6,155 nucleotides of DNA, taken from Kiritimatiellia bacterium (GTDB taxonomy: Bacteria; Verrucomicrobiota; Kiritimatiellia; SLAD01). Both the position numbers and the translations under genes were made by a program. The notes under the pieces were generated by a model. The model was given only the letters and a program-made list of their open reading frames with translations. It was not told the origin of the DNA and did not search any database. The first letter of the stretch is position 1. Each line of letters opens with the position of its first letter. Below, piece by piece: positions 1 to 5,514 of this stretch. The stretch is taken from contig SLAD01000364.1 in NCBI GenBank assembly GCA_007126995.1, positions 1-6,155 on the forward strand. The letters run 5' to 3'.

Positions 1-1
1 G

Positions 2-316
2 CCCGGCGCCTTCGAAATTCCTGCTGCGCTGGAGCAGTGTGCGCGAGCCGGGGGCGTGGATGCCCTGATTGCGATCGGTACGGTACTGGAGGGCGAAACG
101 CCGCACGCGGCGGCCATTAACGAAGCGGTGGCGCGTTCGCTCAATGAAGTGAGTCGACAGTACGGGATTCCGGTCATTGATGCCGTCGTTGTCGCTCGTA
201 CCATGGAACAGGCCGTGGAACGGTGTATGGGTGAGTCTCACAATCGCGCCGCTTATGCCGCCAAGGCCGCGATTGAGATGGCGTATGTCTTCCAACGCCT
301 CAACAAACAAGGGTAA
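2..316 (+). CDS. ribH: 6,7-dimethyl-8-ribityllumazine synthase, 3' part (5' end outside window)
   Basis: Lumazine synthase makes 6,7-dimethyl-8-ribityllumazine from the ribitylamino-pyrimidinedione and dihydroxybutanone phosphate, the penultimate step of riboflavin synthesis; it acts in the cytosol as an oligomer. The frame is open from base 2 and begins PGAFEIP, the conserved strand-turn of the family. It continues with GTVLEGETPH, which holds the catalytic His (His88 in B. subtilis numbering), then GIPVI, EQAVER (Arg127) and IEMAYVFQRL at the C-terminus. About 50 N-terminal residues are missing at the window edge; the GTG at 56 is internal. Lys135 aligns with Arg (HNR), a mild change. The substrate-stacking Phe113 aligns with Asp (IPVIDAVVV), which is unusual. 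The stop is 5 nt before nusB, so the two are probably co-transcribed. Family assignment is secure; whether the active site is normal is not. Confidence 0.95.
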   Translation, partial: PGAFEIPAALEQCARAGGVDALIAIGTVLEGETPHAAAINEAVARSLNEVSRQYGIPVIDAVVVARTMEQAVERCMGESHNRAAYAAKAAIEMAYVFQRLNKQG

Positions 317-321
317 GCGTC

Positions 322-771
322 ATGGGTGTGCGTCGTCAGGCCCGTGAATGGGCATTGCAATTTCTCTTTCAGCGCGACTTTAGCCGGGATGACCTGGCAA
401 CGGAGCTGGCGGATTTCTGGGAGGACAAGAATCCTTCTCCGCGCGCCCGCTCGTTTACAGAGGAATTGATCCATGGCGTGGAAGAGCGGCGGGAGCAAAT
501 CGACGAGTGGATTGGCCGCTTTGCCGCAAACTGGGATGTGAAACGAATGGGCGGCGTCGACCGGAACGCCATGCGCATCGCCCTCTTTGAGATGACCTCC
601 ACGCTTGATGTGCCGCCAATTGTGTCGATTGATGAGGCGGTCGAGTTGGCCAAGGTCTACAGCAGCAATCAGTCGGCCCGGTTTGTGAACGGTATTTTAG
701 ACCGTGCCCGATCCGAGCTTGGGTGCGATGCCAAAAAGGAGGCGTTGAAGGCCGCGAGGGAGGCGAAGTAG
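322..771 (+). CDS. nusB: transcription antitermination factor NusB
   Basis: NusB binds boxA RNA together with ribosomal protein S10 (NusE) and supports antitermination, mainly of rRNA operons. The 149-residue product has normal family length and the full helical domain. The N-terminus RRQAREWALQFLFQRD matches the RR-ARE-ALQ-L signature. Residues 79-125 hold the core: DRNAMRIALFEM, then VPPIVSIDEAVELAK, then ARFVNGILDRA. The C-terminus is a short basic tail rich in Lys and Ala. The ATG at 322 follows the ribH stop by 5 nt, and a modest AAGGG (309-313) lies 8 nt upstream. It sits between ribH and ftsY, and ribH-nusB adjacency is common across bacteria. Nothing looks damaged. Confidence 0.96.
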   Translation: MGVRRQAREWALQFLFQRDFSRDDLATELADFWEDKNPSPRARSFTEELIHGVEERREQIDEWIGRFAANWDVKRMGGVDRNAMRIALFEMTSTLDVPPIVSIDEAVELAKVYSSNQSARFVNGILDRARSELGCDAKKEALKAAREAK

Positions 772-773
772 CG

Positions 774-1676
774 ATGGTCACTTGGCTTAGCGCGTTGTCC
801 AAAACCCGCAACCGGGTCGGGGCGGCCTTTTCCCGTGTATTCAAGCGCGACCAAGTGCTGGACGAGGACACCTTGGAAGAGCTGGAGGATACCTTGCTGC
901 AAGCCGATGTCTCCATGCGGCTGGTGACAGAGTGGACCGATCAATTGCGCAAGAGTTATCGTGGTCTGGAGGTGTCGCGCCGCGAAATCATCCGCGGTTT
1001 TCTGCTGCGCGCGCTGGGCGATGCCCCCGCCTTCGAATGGCCGCAGCAGCCTGCGCCCTTTACAATTCTACTGGTGGGGGTAAACGGCACCGGTAAAACC
1101 ACCACGGCCGCGAAGCTGGCTTGGCGCGCGATGCAGGAAGGCAAGCAACCCTTGCTGGCGGCGACGGACACGTTCCGGGCCGCCGGCGCAGACCAATTGC
1201 GGATTTGGGCGGAGCGGGTGGATTGTGATGTGGTTGCCGGCCAACAAGGGGCCGATGCGGCGGCGGTGGCCTTCGATGCCCTGATGGCCGCCGATGCGCG
1301 CAAGCTGGATACGGTGATTATTGATACGGCGGGCCGCATGCATACCCGTCAGCCACTGATGAATGAGTTGGCGAAGGTGCGACGCTCCATCACCTCGCGC
1401 TTGAAAAGGGATCCCGATGCCACGTGGATCGTGCTGGACGCAAGCATGGGGCAGAACGCCATCATACAAGCGCGGCAATTCAACGAAATGGTGCCGCTGA
1501 CCGGCGCGATCATCACCAAGCTGGATGGCTCGGCCAAGGCGGGCTTCGCGTTTTCTGTGATCAAGGAGTTGGGCGTGCCGATCCGCTTTGCTGGACTGGG
1601 GGAGGGAATGGAGGACCTGATTCCCTTTGATCCCGAAGCCTTTGTGGACGGAATGCTGGGACCGGAGGAGCCGTGA
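774..1676 (+). CDS. ftsY: signal recognition particle receptor FtsY
   Basis: FtsY is the SRP-family GTPase that docks SRP-ribosome complexes at the inner membrane for co-translational targeting. I place the start at the ATG at 774, giving 300 residues, rather than at an in-frame ATG at 723: 774 follows the nusB stop by 2 nt, has GGAGG at 759-763, and yields the expected amphipathic N-terminus (MVTWLSALSKTRNRVGAAF). The N domain covers about residues 1-90. The G domain shows G1 GVNGTGKT (102-109), the insertion-box-region DTFRAAGADQL (132-142), DTAGRM (184-189), DASMGQN, TKLDG (248-252) and the closing GLGE (274-277). The long acidic A domain of enterobacterial FtsY is absent, as in many bacteria, so membrane contact must rest on the basic amphipathic N-terminus. 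It overlaps ribD by 4 nt. Confidence 0.96.
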   Translation: MVTWLSALSKTRNRVGAAFSRVFKRDQVLDEDTLEELEDTLLQADVSMRLVTEWTDQLRKSYRGLEVSRREIIRGFLLRALGDAPAFEWPQQPAPFTILLVGVNGTGKTTTAAKLAWRAMQEGKQPLLAATDTFRAAGADQLRIWAERVDCDVVAGQQGADAAAVAFDALMAADARKLDTVIIDTAGRMHTRQPLMNELAKVRRSITSRLKRDPDATWIVLDASMGQNAIIQARQFNEMVPLTGAIITKLDGSAKAGFAFSVIKELGVPIRFAGLGEGMEDLIPFDPEAFVDGMLGPEEP

Positions 1677-2782
1677 GCCGCAGACACGCGATATCTGCGG
1701 AAGACGCAGTCCACATGGCCAGAGCGCTTCATTTGGCCGAGTTGGGGCAGGGACTAACCCGGCCGAACCCGCCCGTGGGCGCGGTGGTGGTGAAGGGGGG
1801 ACGAACGATTGGCGAAGGCTGGCATCGCAAAGCCGGTGGCCCGCATGCCGAAGTCTATGCGCTCAGCCAAGCCGGAGCCGAGGCTGTTGGCGCTACCTTA
1901 TATGTCACACTGGAACCGTGTTCCTCCCAAGGGCGGACCCCGCCCTGTACCGAACGTATCGGCCATTCCGGTGTGTCCCGCGTCGTGATTGGCGCAATTG
2001 ATCCGAATCCGGCGCACGCGGGGCGCGCCGTGGGGCTGCTTCAGGCGCAGGGAATCGAAGTGACAACCGGCGTGGCGCAGGATGCCGCCGAAAAACTGAT
2101 TCGTCCGTTTCGACGCTGGATGCTTGATGGCAGGCCCCACATCATTTTGAAACTCGGCATGACGCTGGATGGCCGGATCGCCGACCGCAAGGCGCATTCC
2201 CGTTGGATCACCGGCGCCGGCGCCCGCGAGGTGGTGCAGGAGATTCGGCGTCAGTCCGACGCCGTATGGGTCGGCGGGGGGACTGTGGTGGCCGATAACC
2301 CATCGCTTTGGCCGCGTCCGGCCAAGCAACGGCAGCCCTGGCGCGTGATTTCGGATCGGTCCGGGCGCAGCTCGCCTAAATCCACCGTTTACACGGATGA
2401 ACATGCGGCCCGCACGATTATTGCCGTCGGACCCGCCGTCTCGGCGCGGCGTCAGGAGGCCTATCGCAAGAACGGTTGCTCGGTGCTACCCGTGCCGGCC
2501 GGGGCCCTGCCTTCGGTCCGAAAAATCGCGCGCCAGCTAGGTGGACTCGGAGCCTTGCAGGTACTCTGCGAGGGGGGCGGCGAGCTGGCGGCGTCACTAA
2601 TCCGCGCCGGAATGGTGGACGAATACCTATTCTTTTACGCACCGCGTCTGCTGGGCGGATCGGCCATTCCCGGTGTCGGCGGCAAGGGATGGCTGCTGCC
2701 GGAAATGCCCAAGTTGGAGGTCACCGGACATGAGATGGTGGGTTCCGATCTCATGGTTCGCGCACGGCCGGTGGCGGAATGA
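1673..2782 (+). CDS. ribD: bifunctional diaminohydroxyphosphoribosylaminopyrimidine deaminase / 5-amino-6-(5-phosphoribosylamino)uracil reductase
   Basis: RibD performs steps two and three of riboflavin synthesis: deamination of the pyrimidine product of GTP cyclohydrolase II, then NADPH-dependent reduction of the ribosyl group. The 369-residue length fits the two-domain enzyme. The N-terminal deaminase (about 1-145) has the Zn site HAE (His58, Glu60), PC (Cys83) and PPC (Cys92), plus RPNPPVGAVVV and the linker DPNPAHAG. The reductase (about 152-369) has LKLGMTLDGRIA, SRWITGAGAR, SDAVWVGGGTVVADNPSL and EGGGELAASLIRAGMVDE. The start is GTG at 1673, overlapping the ftsY stop as GTGA, with GGAGGAG at 1664-1670; translation is probably coupled. 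One oddity is TLEPCSSQGRTPPC, where the nearly invariant His after PCS is Ser. Both domains look intact. Confidence 0.96.
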   Translation: MSRRHAISAEDAVHMARALHLAELGQGLTRPNPPVGAVVVKGGRTIGEGWHRKAGGPHAEVYALSQAGAEAVGATLYVTLEPCSSQGRTPPCTERIGHSGVSRVVIGAIDPNPAHAGRAVGLLQAQGIEVTTGVAQDAAEKLIRPFRRWMLDGRPHIILKLGMTLDGRIADRKAHSRWITGAGAREVVQEIRRQSDAVWVGGGTVVADNPSLWPRPAKQRQPWRVISDRSGRSSPKSTVYTDEHAARTIIAVGPAVSARRQEAYRKNGCSVLPVPAGALPSVRKIARQLGGLGALQVLCEGGGELAASLIRAGMVDEYLFFYAPRLLGGSAIPGVGGKGWLLPEMPKLEVTGHEMVGSDLMVRARPVAE

Positions 2783-2816
2783 CCCTGAGGATGATCGGAT
2801 TTTCCCGGATCGCCGC

Positions 2817-2844
2817 TTGACAGATCAGCCCGGTATGATACAAC
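2817..2844 (+). promoter_or_regulatory. sigma70-type extended -10 promoter for the small basic protein / rluB unit
   Basis: A perfect -35 TTGACA (2817-2822) is followed after 16 nt by TACAAC (2839-2844), preceded by TG at 2836-2837 as in an extended -10. Transcription would start near 2851, leaving a leader of about 27 nt with the Shine-Dalgarno in it. It lies 35 nt past the ribD stop, so the downstream pair probably has its own strong expression. The assignment rests on consensus match only. Confidence 0.6.
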
Positions 2845-2864
2845 CCAGCCTTCAATTTCAGTTA

Positions 2865-2870
2865 GAGGAG
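2865..2870 (+). promoter_or_regulatory. ribosome binding site of the small basic protein
   Basis: GAGGAG lies 7 nt before the ATG at 2878. It decides for that ATG over the in-frame ATG at 2884 and supports the short gene as real. Confidence 0.75.
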
Positions 2871-2877
2871 TAGTGTT

Positions 2878-3033
2878 ATGTCCATGCATCGTAGTTTGAA
2901 GTCGGCCAGCAAGATCGCCGCAAAGCGAAATGTTTTGAAGCGCTATGAGCGCGTAGACGTGTTGCAAGCACGTGGCGAATGGAAGCAGGGCGACAAAGTG
3001 TACGGGTTGCGCAAAACCAAGCCGCCCGTGTGA
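2878..3033 (+). CDS. small basic protein of the Chlamydiae/Verrucomicrobia type (51 aa)
   Basis: This gene encodes 51 residues: MSMHRSLKSASKIAAKRN, then VLKRYERVDVLQARGEWKQG, ending in DKVYGLRKTKPPV. About a quarter of the residues are Lys or Arg. The pattern MS-HRSL, KRNVLKR-ERVD-L, G-W--GD-V-GL-KTK matches my memory of the PVC-restricted small basic protein family (TIGR04137), thought to be RNA- or ribosome-associated but without a proven role. It has its own promoter (TTGACA/TACAAC) and a strong GAGGAG 7 nt upstream, as expected for an abundant protein. An rRNA pseudouridine synthase starts one base after its stop, which fits a ribosomal role. The family call is from recognition of the motif pattern; the function is inference. 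It is a useful marker that the organism belongs to the PVC group. Confidence 0.85.
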   Translation: MSMHRSLKSASKIAAKRNVLKRYERVDVLQARGEWKQGDKVYGLRKTKPPV

Positions 3034-3034
3034 T

Positions 3035-3757
3035 GTGCGCCTGCAGAAGTATCTCGCTTCCTGTGGCTTAGGCTCGCGGCGTGCCTGTGAATCGCTGATT
3101 AGCGAGGGCGTGGTCGCGGTCAACGGCCAGGTTGTTACCGAGCAAGGAACGACCGTAGACCCTGAAACCGACGCGGTTCTCGTGCGAGGAAAGCCCGTTT
3201 CGCCAGAGGGCTTTTGCTATATTCTCCTCAATAAGCCCACCGGTTATCTCTGTACCGGCAGCGATCCGCACGGCCGGGACACCTTCCACGCACTATTGCC
3301 CAATGACTTGCCGCGCGTCTTTTCAGTTGGACGCCTCGATCGTGACAGCGAAGGCTTGTTGATCGTCACCAATGACGGCGATTGGGCCAATCGCCTCCAA
3401 CATCCGCGCCATCAAGTGCACAAGACCTATCAAGTATGGACGGATCGCCCGATTTCGCACTCAAAGATTACCCAACTGATTGAGGCCGGCGTGCGCGTGG
3501 ATGATGGGCAGTTGCGTGCGGAAGCGATCCGCTTGATCCGACCCGCCGGTCGGGGCGGACAGTACGAGATCGTGTTGAGCGAGGGCCGCAATCGGCATAT
3601 CCGGCGTATGCTGGAAGCCGTCGGTGTGCGCGTGACCCGATTACGCCGCACGAAAATCGGCCCATTGGGACTTGGCAAGCTGCCGCTGGGGCAATGGCGC
3701 TATCTCAAGCCGTCCGAGGTCACCACCCTGGCCAGGGGCAACACGTTCTCGCGGTAA
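3035..3757 (+). CDS. rluB: 23S rRNA pseudouridine synthase, RluB/RsuA family
   Basis: These enzymes isomerise one uridine in rRNA to pseudouridine; RluB acts on the 23S peptidyl-transferase region. From GTG 3035 the product has 240 residues. An S4 RNA-binding domain comes first (RLQKYLASCGLGSRRACESL ... VAVNGQVV, about 1-50). The catalytic domain follows, with YILLNKPTGYLCT (62-74), VGRLDRDSEGLLIVTNDG holding the catalytic Asp102, KTYQVW, and EGRNRHIRRMLEAVG near the end. RTKIGPLGLGKLPLGQWRYL resembles the RluB subgroup more than RsuA, but substrate choice is inferred. I prefer the GTG at 3035 to an ATG at 2972 because the S4 domain begins exactly there and the longer N-terminus only shadows the upstream gene. 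There is no clear Shine-Dalgarno; the upstream stop is 1 nt away, so translation is probably by re-initiation. Confidence 0.93.
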   Translation: MRLQKYLASCGLGSRRACESLISEGVVAVNGQVVTEQGTTVDPETDAVLVRGKPVSPEGFCYILLNKPTGYLCTGSDPHGRDTFHALLPNDLPRVFSVGRLDRDSEGLLIVTNDGDWANRLQHPRHQVHKTYQVWTDRPISHSKITQLIEAGVRVDDGQLRAEAIRLIRPAGRGGQYEIVLSEGRNRHIRRMLEAVGVRVTRLRRTKIGPLGLGKLPLGQWRYLKPSEVTTLARGNTFSR

Positions 3758-3798
3758 ACGCAGCACCAATAAGATGGTTGAGCTTGAATTGAGTGACT

Positions 3799-3898
3799 TG
3801 GAGGGCGAGCTCTGCGAGCCCGCAGGAGCCGGGGCTTGCTGCTTTCATTCGCGACCGATTCGTTCCATTTGCCCGGCGTCGCAGAGCTCCGCCCTCCA
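3799..3898. repeat. intergenic inverted repeat with GGAG-headed arms
   Basis: The left arm 3799-3816 (TGGAGGGCGAGCTCTGCG) and the right arm 3880-3898 are reverse complements except for one extra C in the right arm; 63 nt lie between them. Read inward, each arm starts TGGAGGGCG, so both have a GGAG head followed by bases that can fold weakly (GGGC with GCCC on the left, GGCG with CGCC on the right). The interior has a further small hairpin (3817-3821 with 3832-3836). It lies between the convergent rluB and deoxyribosyltransferase-like genes, so it could also slow transcription from both sides, but neither side has a proper T tract. The sequence shows the inverted repeat; a REP-type or miniature mobile origin is inference. 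Confidence 0.75.
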
Positions 3899-3928
3899 GT
3901 TTGTCGCTAGCCGCTTAGTGAAAAGTGA

Positions 3929-3976
3929 TTGCGCGAACTGAAGGACCTCGCCGCCCTGGCCGCGGATCAGGCGTGA
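3929..3976 (+). pseudogene. possible gene remnant: short coding-like tail
   Basis: An open stretch reads LRELKDLAALAADQA and then stops, just downstream of the inverted repeat and overlapping the end of the minus-strand gene by 10 nt. Its codons (CTG, AAG, GAC, CTC, GCC, GCG) resemble those of the core genes and the peptide looks like an amphipathic C-terminal helix. It could be the last codons of a gene otherwise lost by insertion or deletion. It is too short to name and may be chance. Confidence 0.2.
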
Positions 3977-4380
3977 CTGTGGGTCACGAAATGATCGTCA
4001 ATGTAATGACACGCTTGTTCCAGTGAAGGCAGAATCTTCGTGCAGAAACGCACCATCCACGGGCTGCAATCCTGAAAGCTAAAGGGCGAAAACGCGACGA
4101 CGAATTTTTGTAAATCATGTGAGGCGTAAAAAACCTCCATCGAAGTGCCCACCGACGATTTCGAGTAGTTCACGAGGATAATGTCGGCATCGCGAATATC
4201 CTGTAGATCGAACTCGACGATTTCGTTGGCGCTATCCACCTCGCGATCCTTGAAGTTGCGGCGCATCGGATCCAGCAGCTTGAAGTTATCGGACAGTAGC
4301 TTCTTGGCTTCCTCGCGCCAGGCGCGCGCTTCACCTTCGTGCTCGTCCATGATGGGGCCACAGAGGTAGATTTTCTTCAT
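3967..4380 (-). CDS. nucleoside 2-deoxyribosyltransferase-like protein
   Basis: The 137-residue product has the fold signature of the nucleoside 2-deoxyribosyltransferase superfamily, which cleaves or exchanges N-glycosidic bonds of (deoxy)nucleosides or nucleotides. MKKIYLCGPIMDEHEGEARA gives the N-terminal strand with Tyr5 and the GP turn. KLLDPMRR is next, then EIVEFDLQDIRDADIILVNY (54-72), then SSVGTSMEVFYA (75-86), whose Glu82 aligns with the catalytic Glu. The Asp six residues before that Glu in classical enzymes is Ser76 here, as in many distant members, so the substrate is uncertain (exchange, hydrolase such as a DNPH1-like activity, or another). The start ATG has AGGAG (4386-4390) 5 nt upstream. 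GC is near 50%, lower than the roughly 60% of the neighbours, and repeats flank the gene on both sides; acquisition is possible. It faces rluB and has no obvious partner gene. Confidence 0.8.
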   Translation of the reverse strand: MKKIYLCGPIMDEHEGEARAWREEAKKLLSDNFKLLDPMRRNFKDREVDSANEIVEFDLQDIRDADIILVNYSKSSVGTSMEVFYASHDLQKFVVAFSPFSFQDCSPWMVRFCTKILPSLEQACHYIDDHFVTHSHA

Positions 4381-4385
4381 TATAA

Positions 4386-4390
4386 CTCCT
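4386..4390 (-). promoter_or_regulatory. ribosome binding site of the deoxyribosyltransferase-like gene
   Basis: On the minus strand AGGAG stands 5 nt before the ATG at 4380. It fixes the start and supports the ORF as a real gene. I found no convincing promoter upstream of it. Confidence 0.75.
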
Positions 4391-4504
4391 TAAAAGGGTG
4401 AACGTTCATGACGCCGTTCAGTCTGCCTGATGATGCGGGCGAAATCCAATTCTTTTACCTTGGTTGCGTAACTTAATTGGGGAAAATGGCGAAAGTGTCT
4501 CGCC

Positions 4505-4561
4505 GTAGCTGCGTCCGTTAGGACGTGGAACAGTCAGCCACCGTCTAACGACGGCGGCTAC
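4505..4561. repeat. REP-like doublet (two inverted GTAG-headed hairpin units, REPIN-type)
   Basis: Unit A is 4505-4528 on the plus strand and unit B is 4538-4561 on the minus strand, with 9 nt between. Read 5' to 3', both have GTAGC, one pyrimidine, GC, three variable bases, CGTTAG, three variable bases and GTGG, 24 nt each. Unit A folds as CGTCC-GTTA-GGACG. Unit B folds as a 10-bp stem with one G-U pair around GTTA. The stem bases that differ between the units change in pairs (GTC/GAC-type swaps), so the hairpin and the GTTA loop are kept. A GTAG head plus hairpin is the hallmark of REP elements mobilised by RAYT (TnpA_REP) transposases, and inverted pairs are known as REPINs or BIMEs. No RAYT gene is in the window. 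Unit B could also end transcription of the TPR gene. Confidence 0.75.
4536..4559 (-). terminator. hairpin at the 3' end of the TPR gene, possible weak terminator
   Basis: Minus-strand RNA folds as AGCCGCCGUC-GUUA-GACGGUGGCU: 10 pairs including one G-U, with a tetraloop. It overlaps the TAG stop of the TPR gene. No U run follows (next bases GACTGTTCC), so intrinsic termination is doubtful; protection of the mRNA 3' end is the other option. It is the same DNA as REP unit B. Confidence 0.35.
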
Positions 4562-5514
4562 AGCGTTGTTGGTCGGGCCCGCTGCTGACGTGACCACGAC
4601 TCCAGTAGCACCTGCAGCTCACGAAAACGGATGTCATCGCGGATGGTGTCTAATTGCGGGTCGCCCAGCGAGGATAGGGTGGAGGAGGGATGGTGTTGGG
4701 CCGCCTGCGTGAGGTGATCCAATGCAACTTCAACCTCCTCTTTCATGCTATGCAAGCACGCCATGTTGAAGTGGATACTGAAAAGCAATTGCGGATTGCG
4801 GACGCGGTCCAGCTGGATTTCGGAAAGCGTGGCCAGGGCCTCGTCCAAGTAGCCAATGGTCATCTGCACTGCGGCCAAATTAGAAGCCAGCGCCGCGTTG
4901 CCCGGCTCCATTGCCAGGGAACGGGCCATCACGTCCTCGGCTTCTTCGAAGCGGCGCATACGAAAGTATAAACTGCCGAGGCGATGCAAGATCGCTAACT
5001 GCAGCCGGTCAGCCTGTACCGAGGGGAGGGCTTCCTGCAACAGATCAGCCGCCTCAGCAAGTTGACGTTGCCGCGTCAATTCATCACTTTGTTCGAGCAG
5101 TCGATTCACCCGGTTGCGTTCGATCATACGGGAGACATCATCCGCATCAACGCTCAGATCGCCTTCCAGTCTGGCGATTTGGCGCTCTGTTGCCGCGTCA
5201 TGCGCCGTCGGCGTCGCCGTCTCGGTTGGCTCCGGTTCCATCTCTAGCAAGCGAGCCAAGGCCTCTTCCGCCCGCGAGACAGGCGCAGCGGGTTCGTCAT
5301 CCTTGGCGGCGGGTTCCTCAACGCGCTGTTCTTCCGGCTCCGGCGACCTCGCCTCGGGCGCGGCCTCCAGATCGGCAATGGAGCGACGCGTCCACGGCGA
5401 GGCGTCAGCCGTACTCCAGATCAGAACGAAGACCAAGGCAATCGCCAAACCGAGGCGGGCGACGGTTGGCGCAGTGCTTGTCCCATGGACCACGAAATAA
5501 TGGTTGGTGCCCAT
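4558..5514 (-). CDS. membrane-anchored or exported TPR-repeat protein
   Basis: The 318-residue product starts with a short polar stretch and a hydrophobic segment (about 21-36, LGLAIALVFVLIWSTADA region), which is either an uncleaved anchor or a signal peptide cut after ADA. There is no lipobox Cys. Residues 45-110 are a low-complexity linker rich in Glu, Pro and Ala. Residues about 110-160 look helical, possibly coiled coil (ERQIARLEGDL, RLLEQSDELTRQRQLAEAAD). About three TPR units follow (172-205, 206-239, 241-275), with LGSLYFRMRRFEEAEDVMARSLAMEPGN the clearest. The tail DPQLDTIRDDIRFRELQVLL is a common TPR end motif. The start at 5514 has AAGG just upstream. No specific function can be named; such proteins are usually scaffolds at the envelope. 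Its last codons run into a REP unit. It is divergent from proS. Confidence 0.8.
   Translation of the reverse strand: MGTNHYFVVHGTSTAPTVARLGLAIALVFVLIWSTADASPWTRRSIADLEAAPEARSPEPEEQRVEEPAAKDDEPAAPVSRAEEALARLLEMEPEPTETATPTAHDAATERQIARLEGDLSVDADDVSRMIERNRVNRLLEQSDELTRQRQLAEAADLLQEALPSVQADRLQLAILHRLGSLYFRMRRFEEAEDVMARSLAMEPGNAALASNLAAVQMTIGYLDEALATLSEIQLDRVRNPQLLFSIHFNMACLHSMKEEVEVALDHLTQAAQHHPSSTLSSLGDPQLDTIRDDIRFRELQVLLESWSRQQRARPTTL

Noticed and set aside
723..773. Longer FtsY start at ATG 723
   Set aside because: The extra 17 residues only shadow the end of nusB in another frame; the ATG at 774 has a better-placed GGAGG and gives the expected amphipathic N-terminus.
455..916. 153-residue minus-strand ORF
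   Set aside because: Antisense to nusB and ftsY, Ser/Arg/Pro-rich composition typical of a shadow of a GC-rich gene.
2783..2816. Terminator after ribD
   Set aside because: GATCGG and CCGGATC around ATTTT pair only with a bulge, and no T run follows a stem; not enough to call.
2834..2839. TATGAT as the -10 box for the 2817 promoter
   Set aside because: Better match to consensus, but only 11 nt from TTGACA; TACAAC at 16 nt with a TG extension fits spacing.
2972..3034. Longer RluB start at ATG 2972
   Set aside because: The extra 21 residues overlap the small basic protein in another frame and have no family match; the S4 domain starts right at the GTG at 3035.
4505..4561. CRISPR repeat or tRNA-like structure
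   Set aside because: Only two units in inverted orientation with a 9-nt spacer, and no cloverleaf or regular spacer array.
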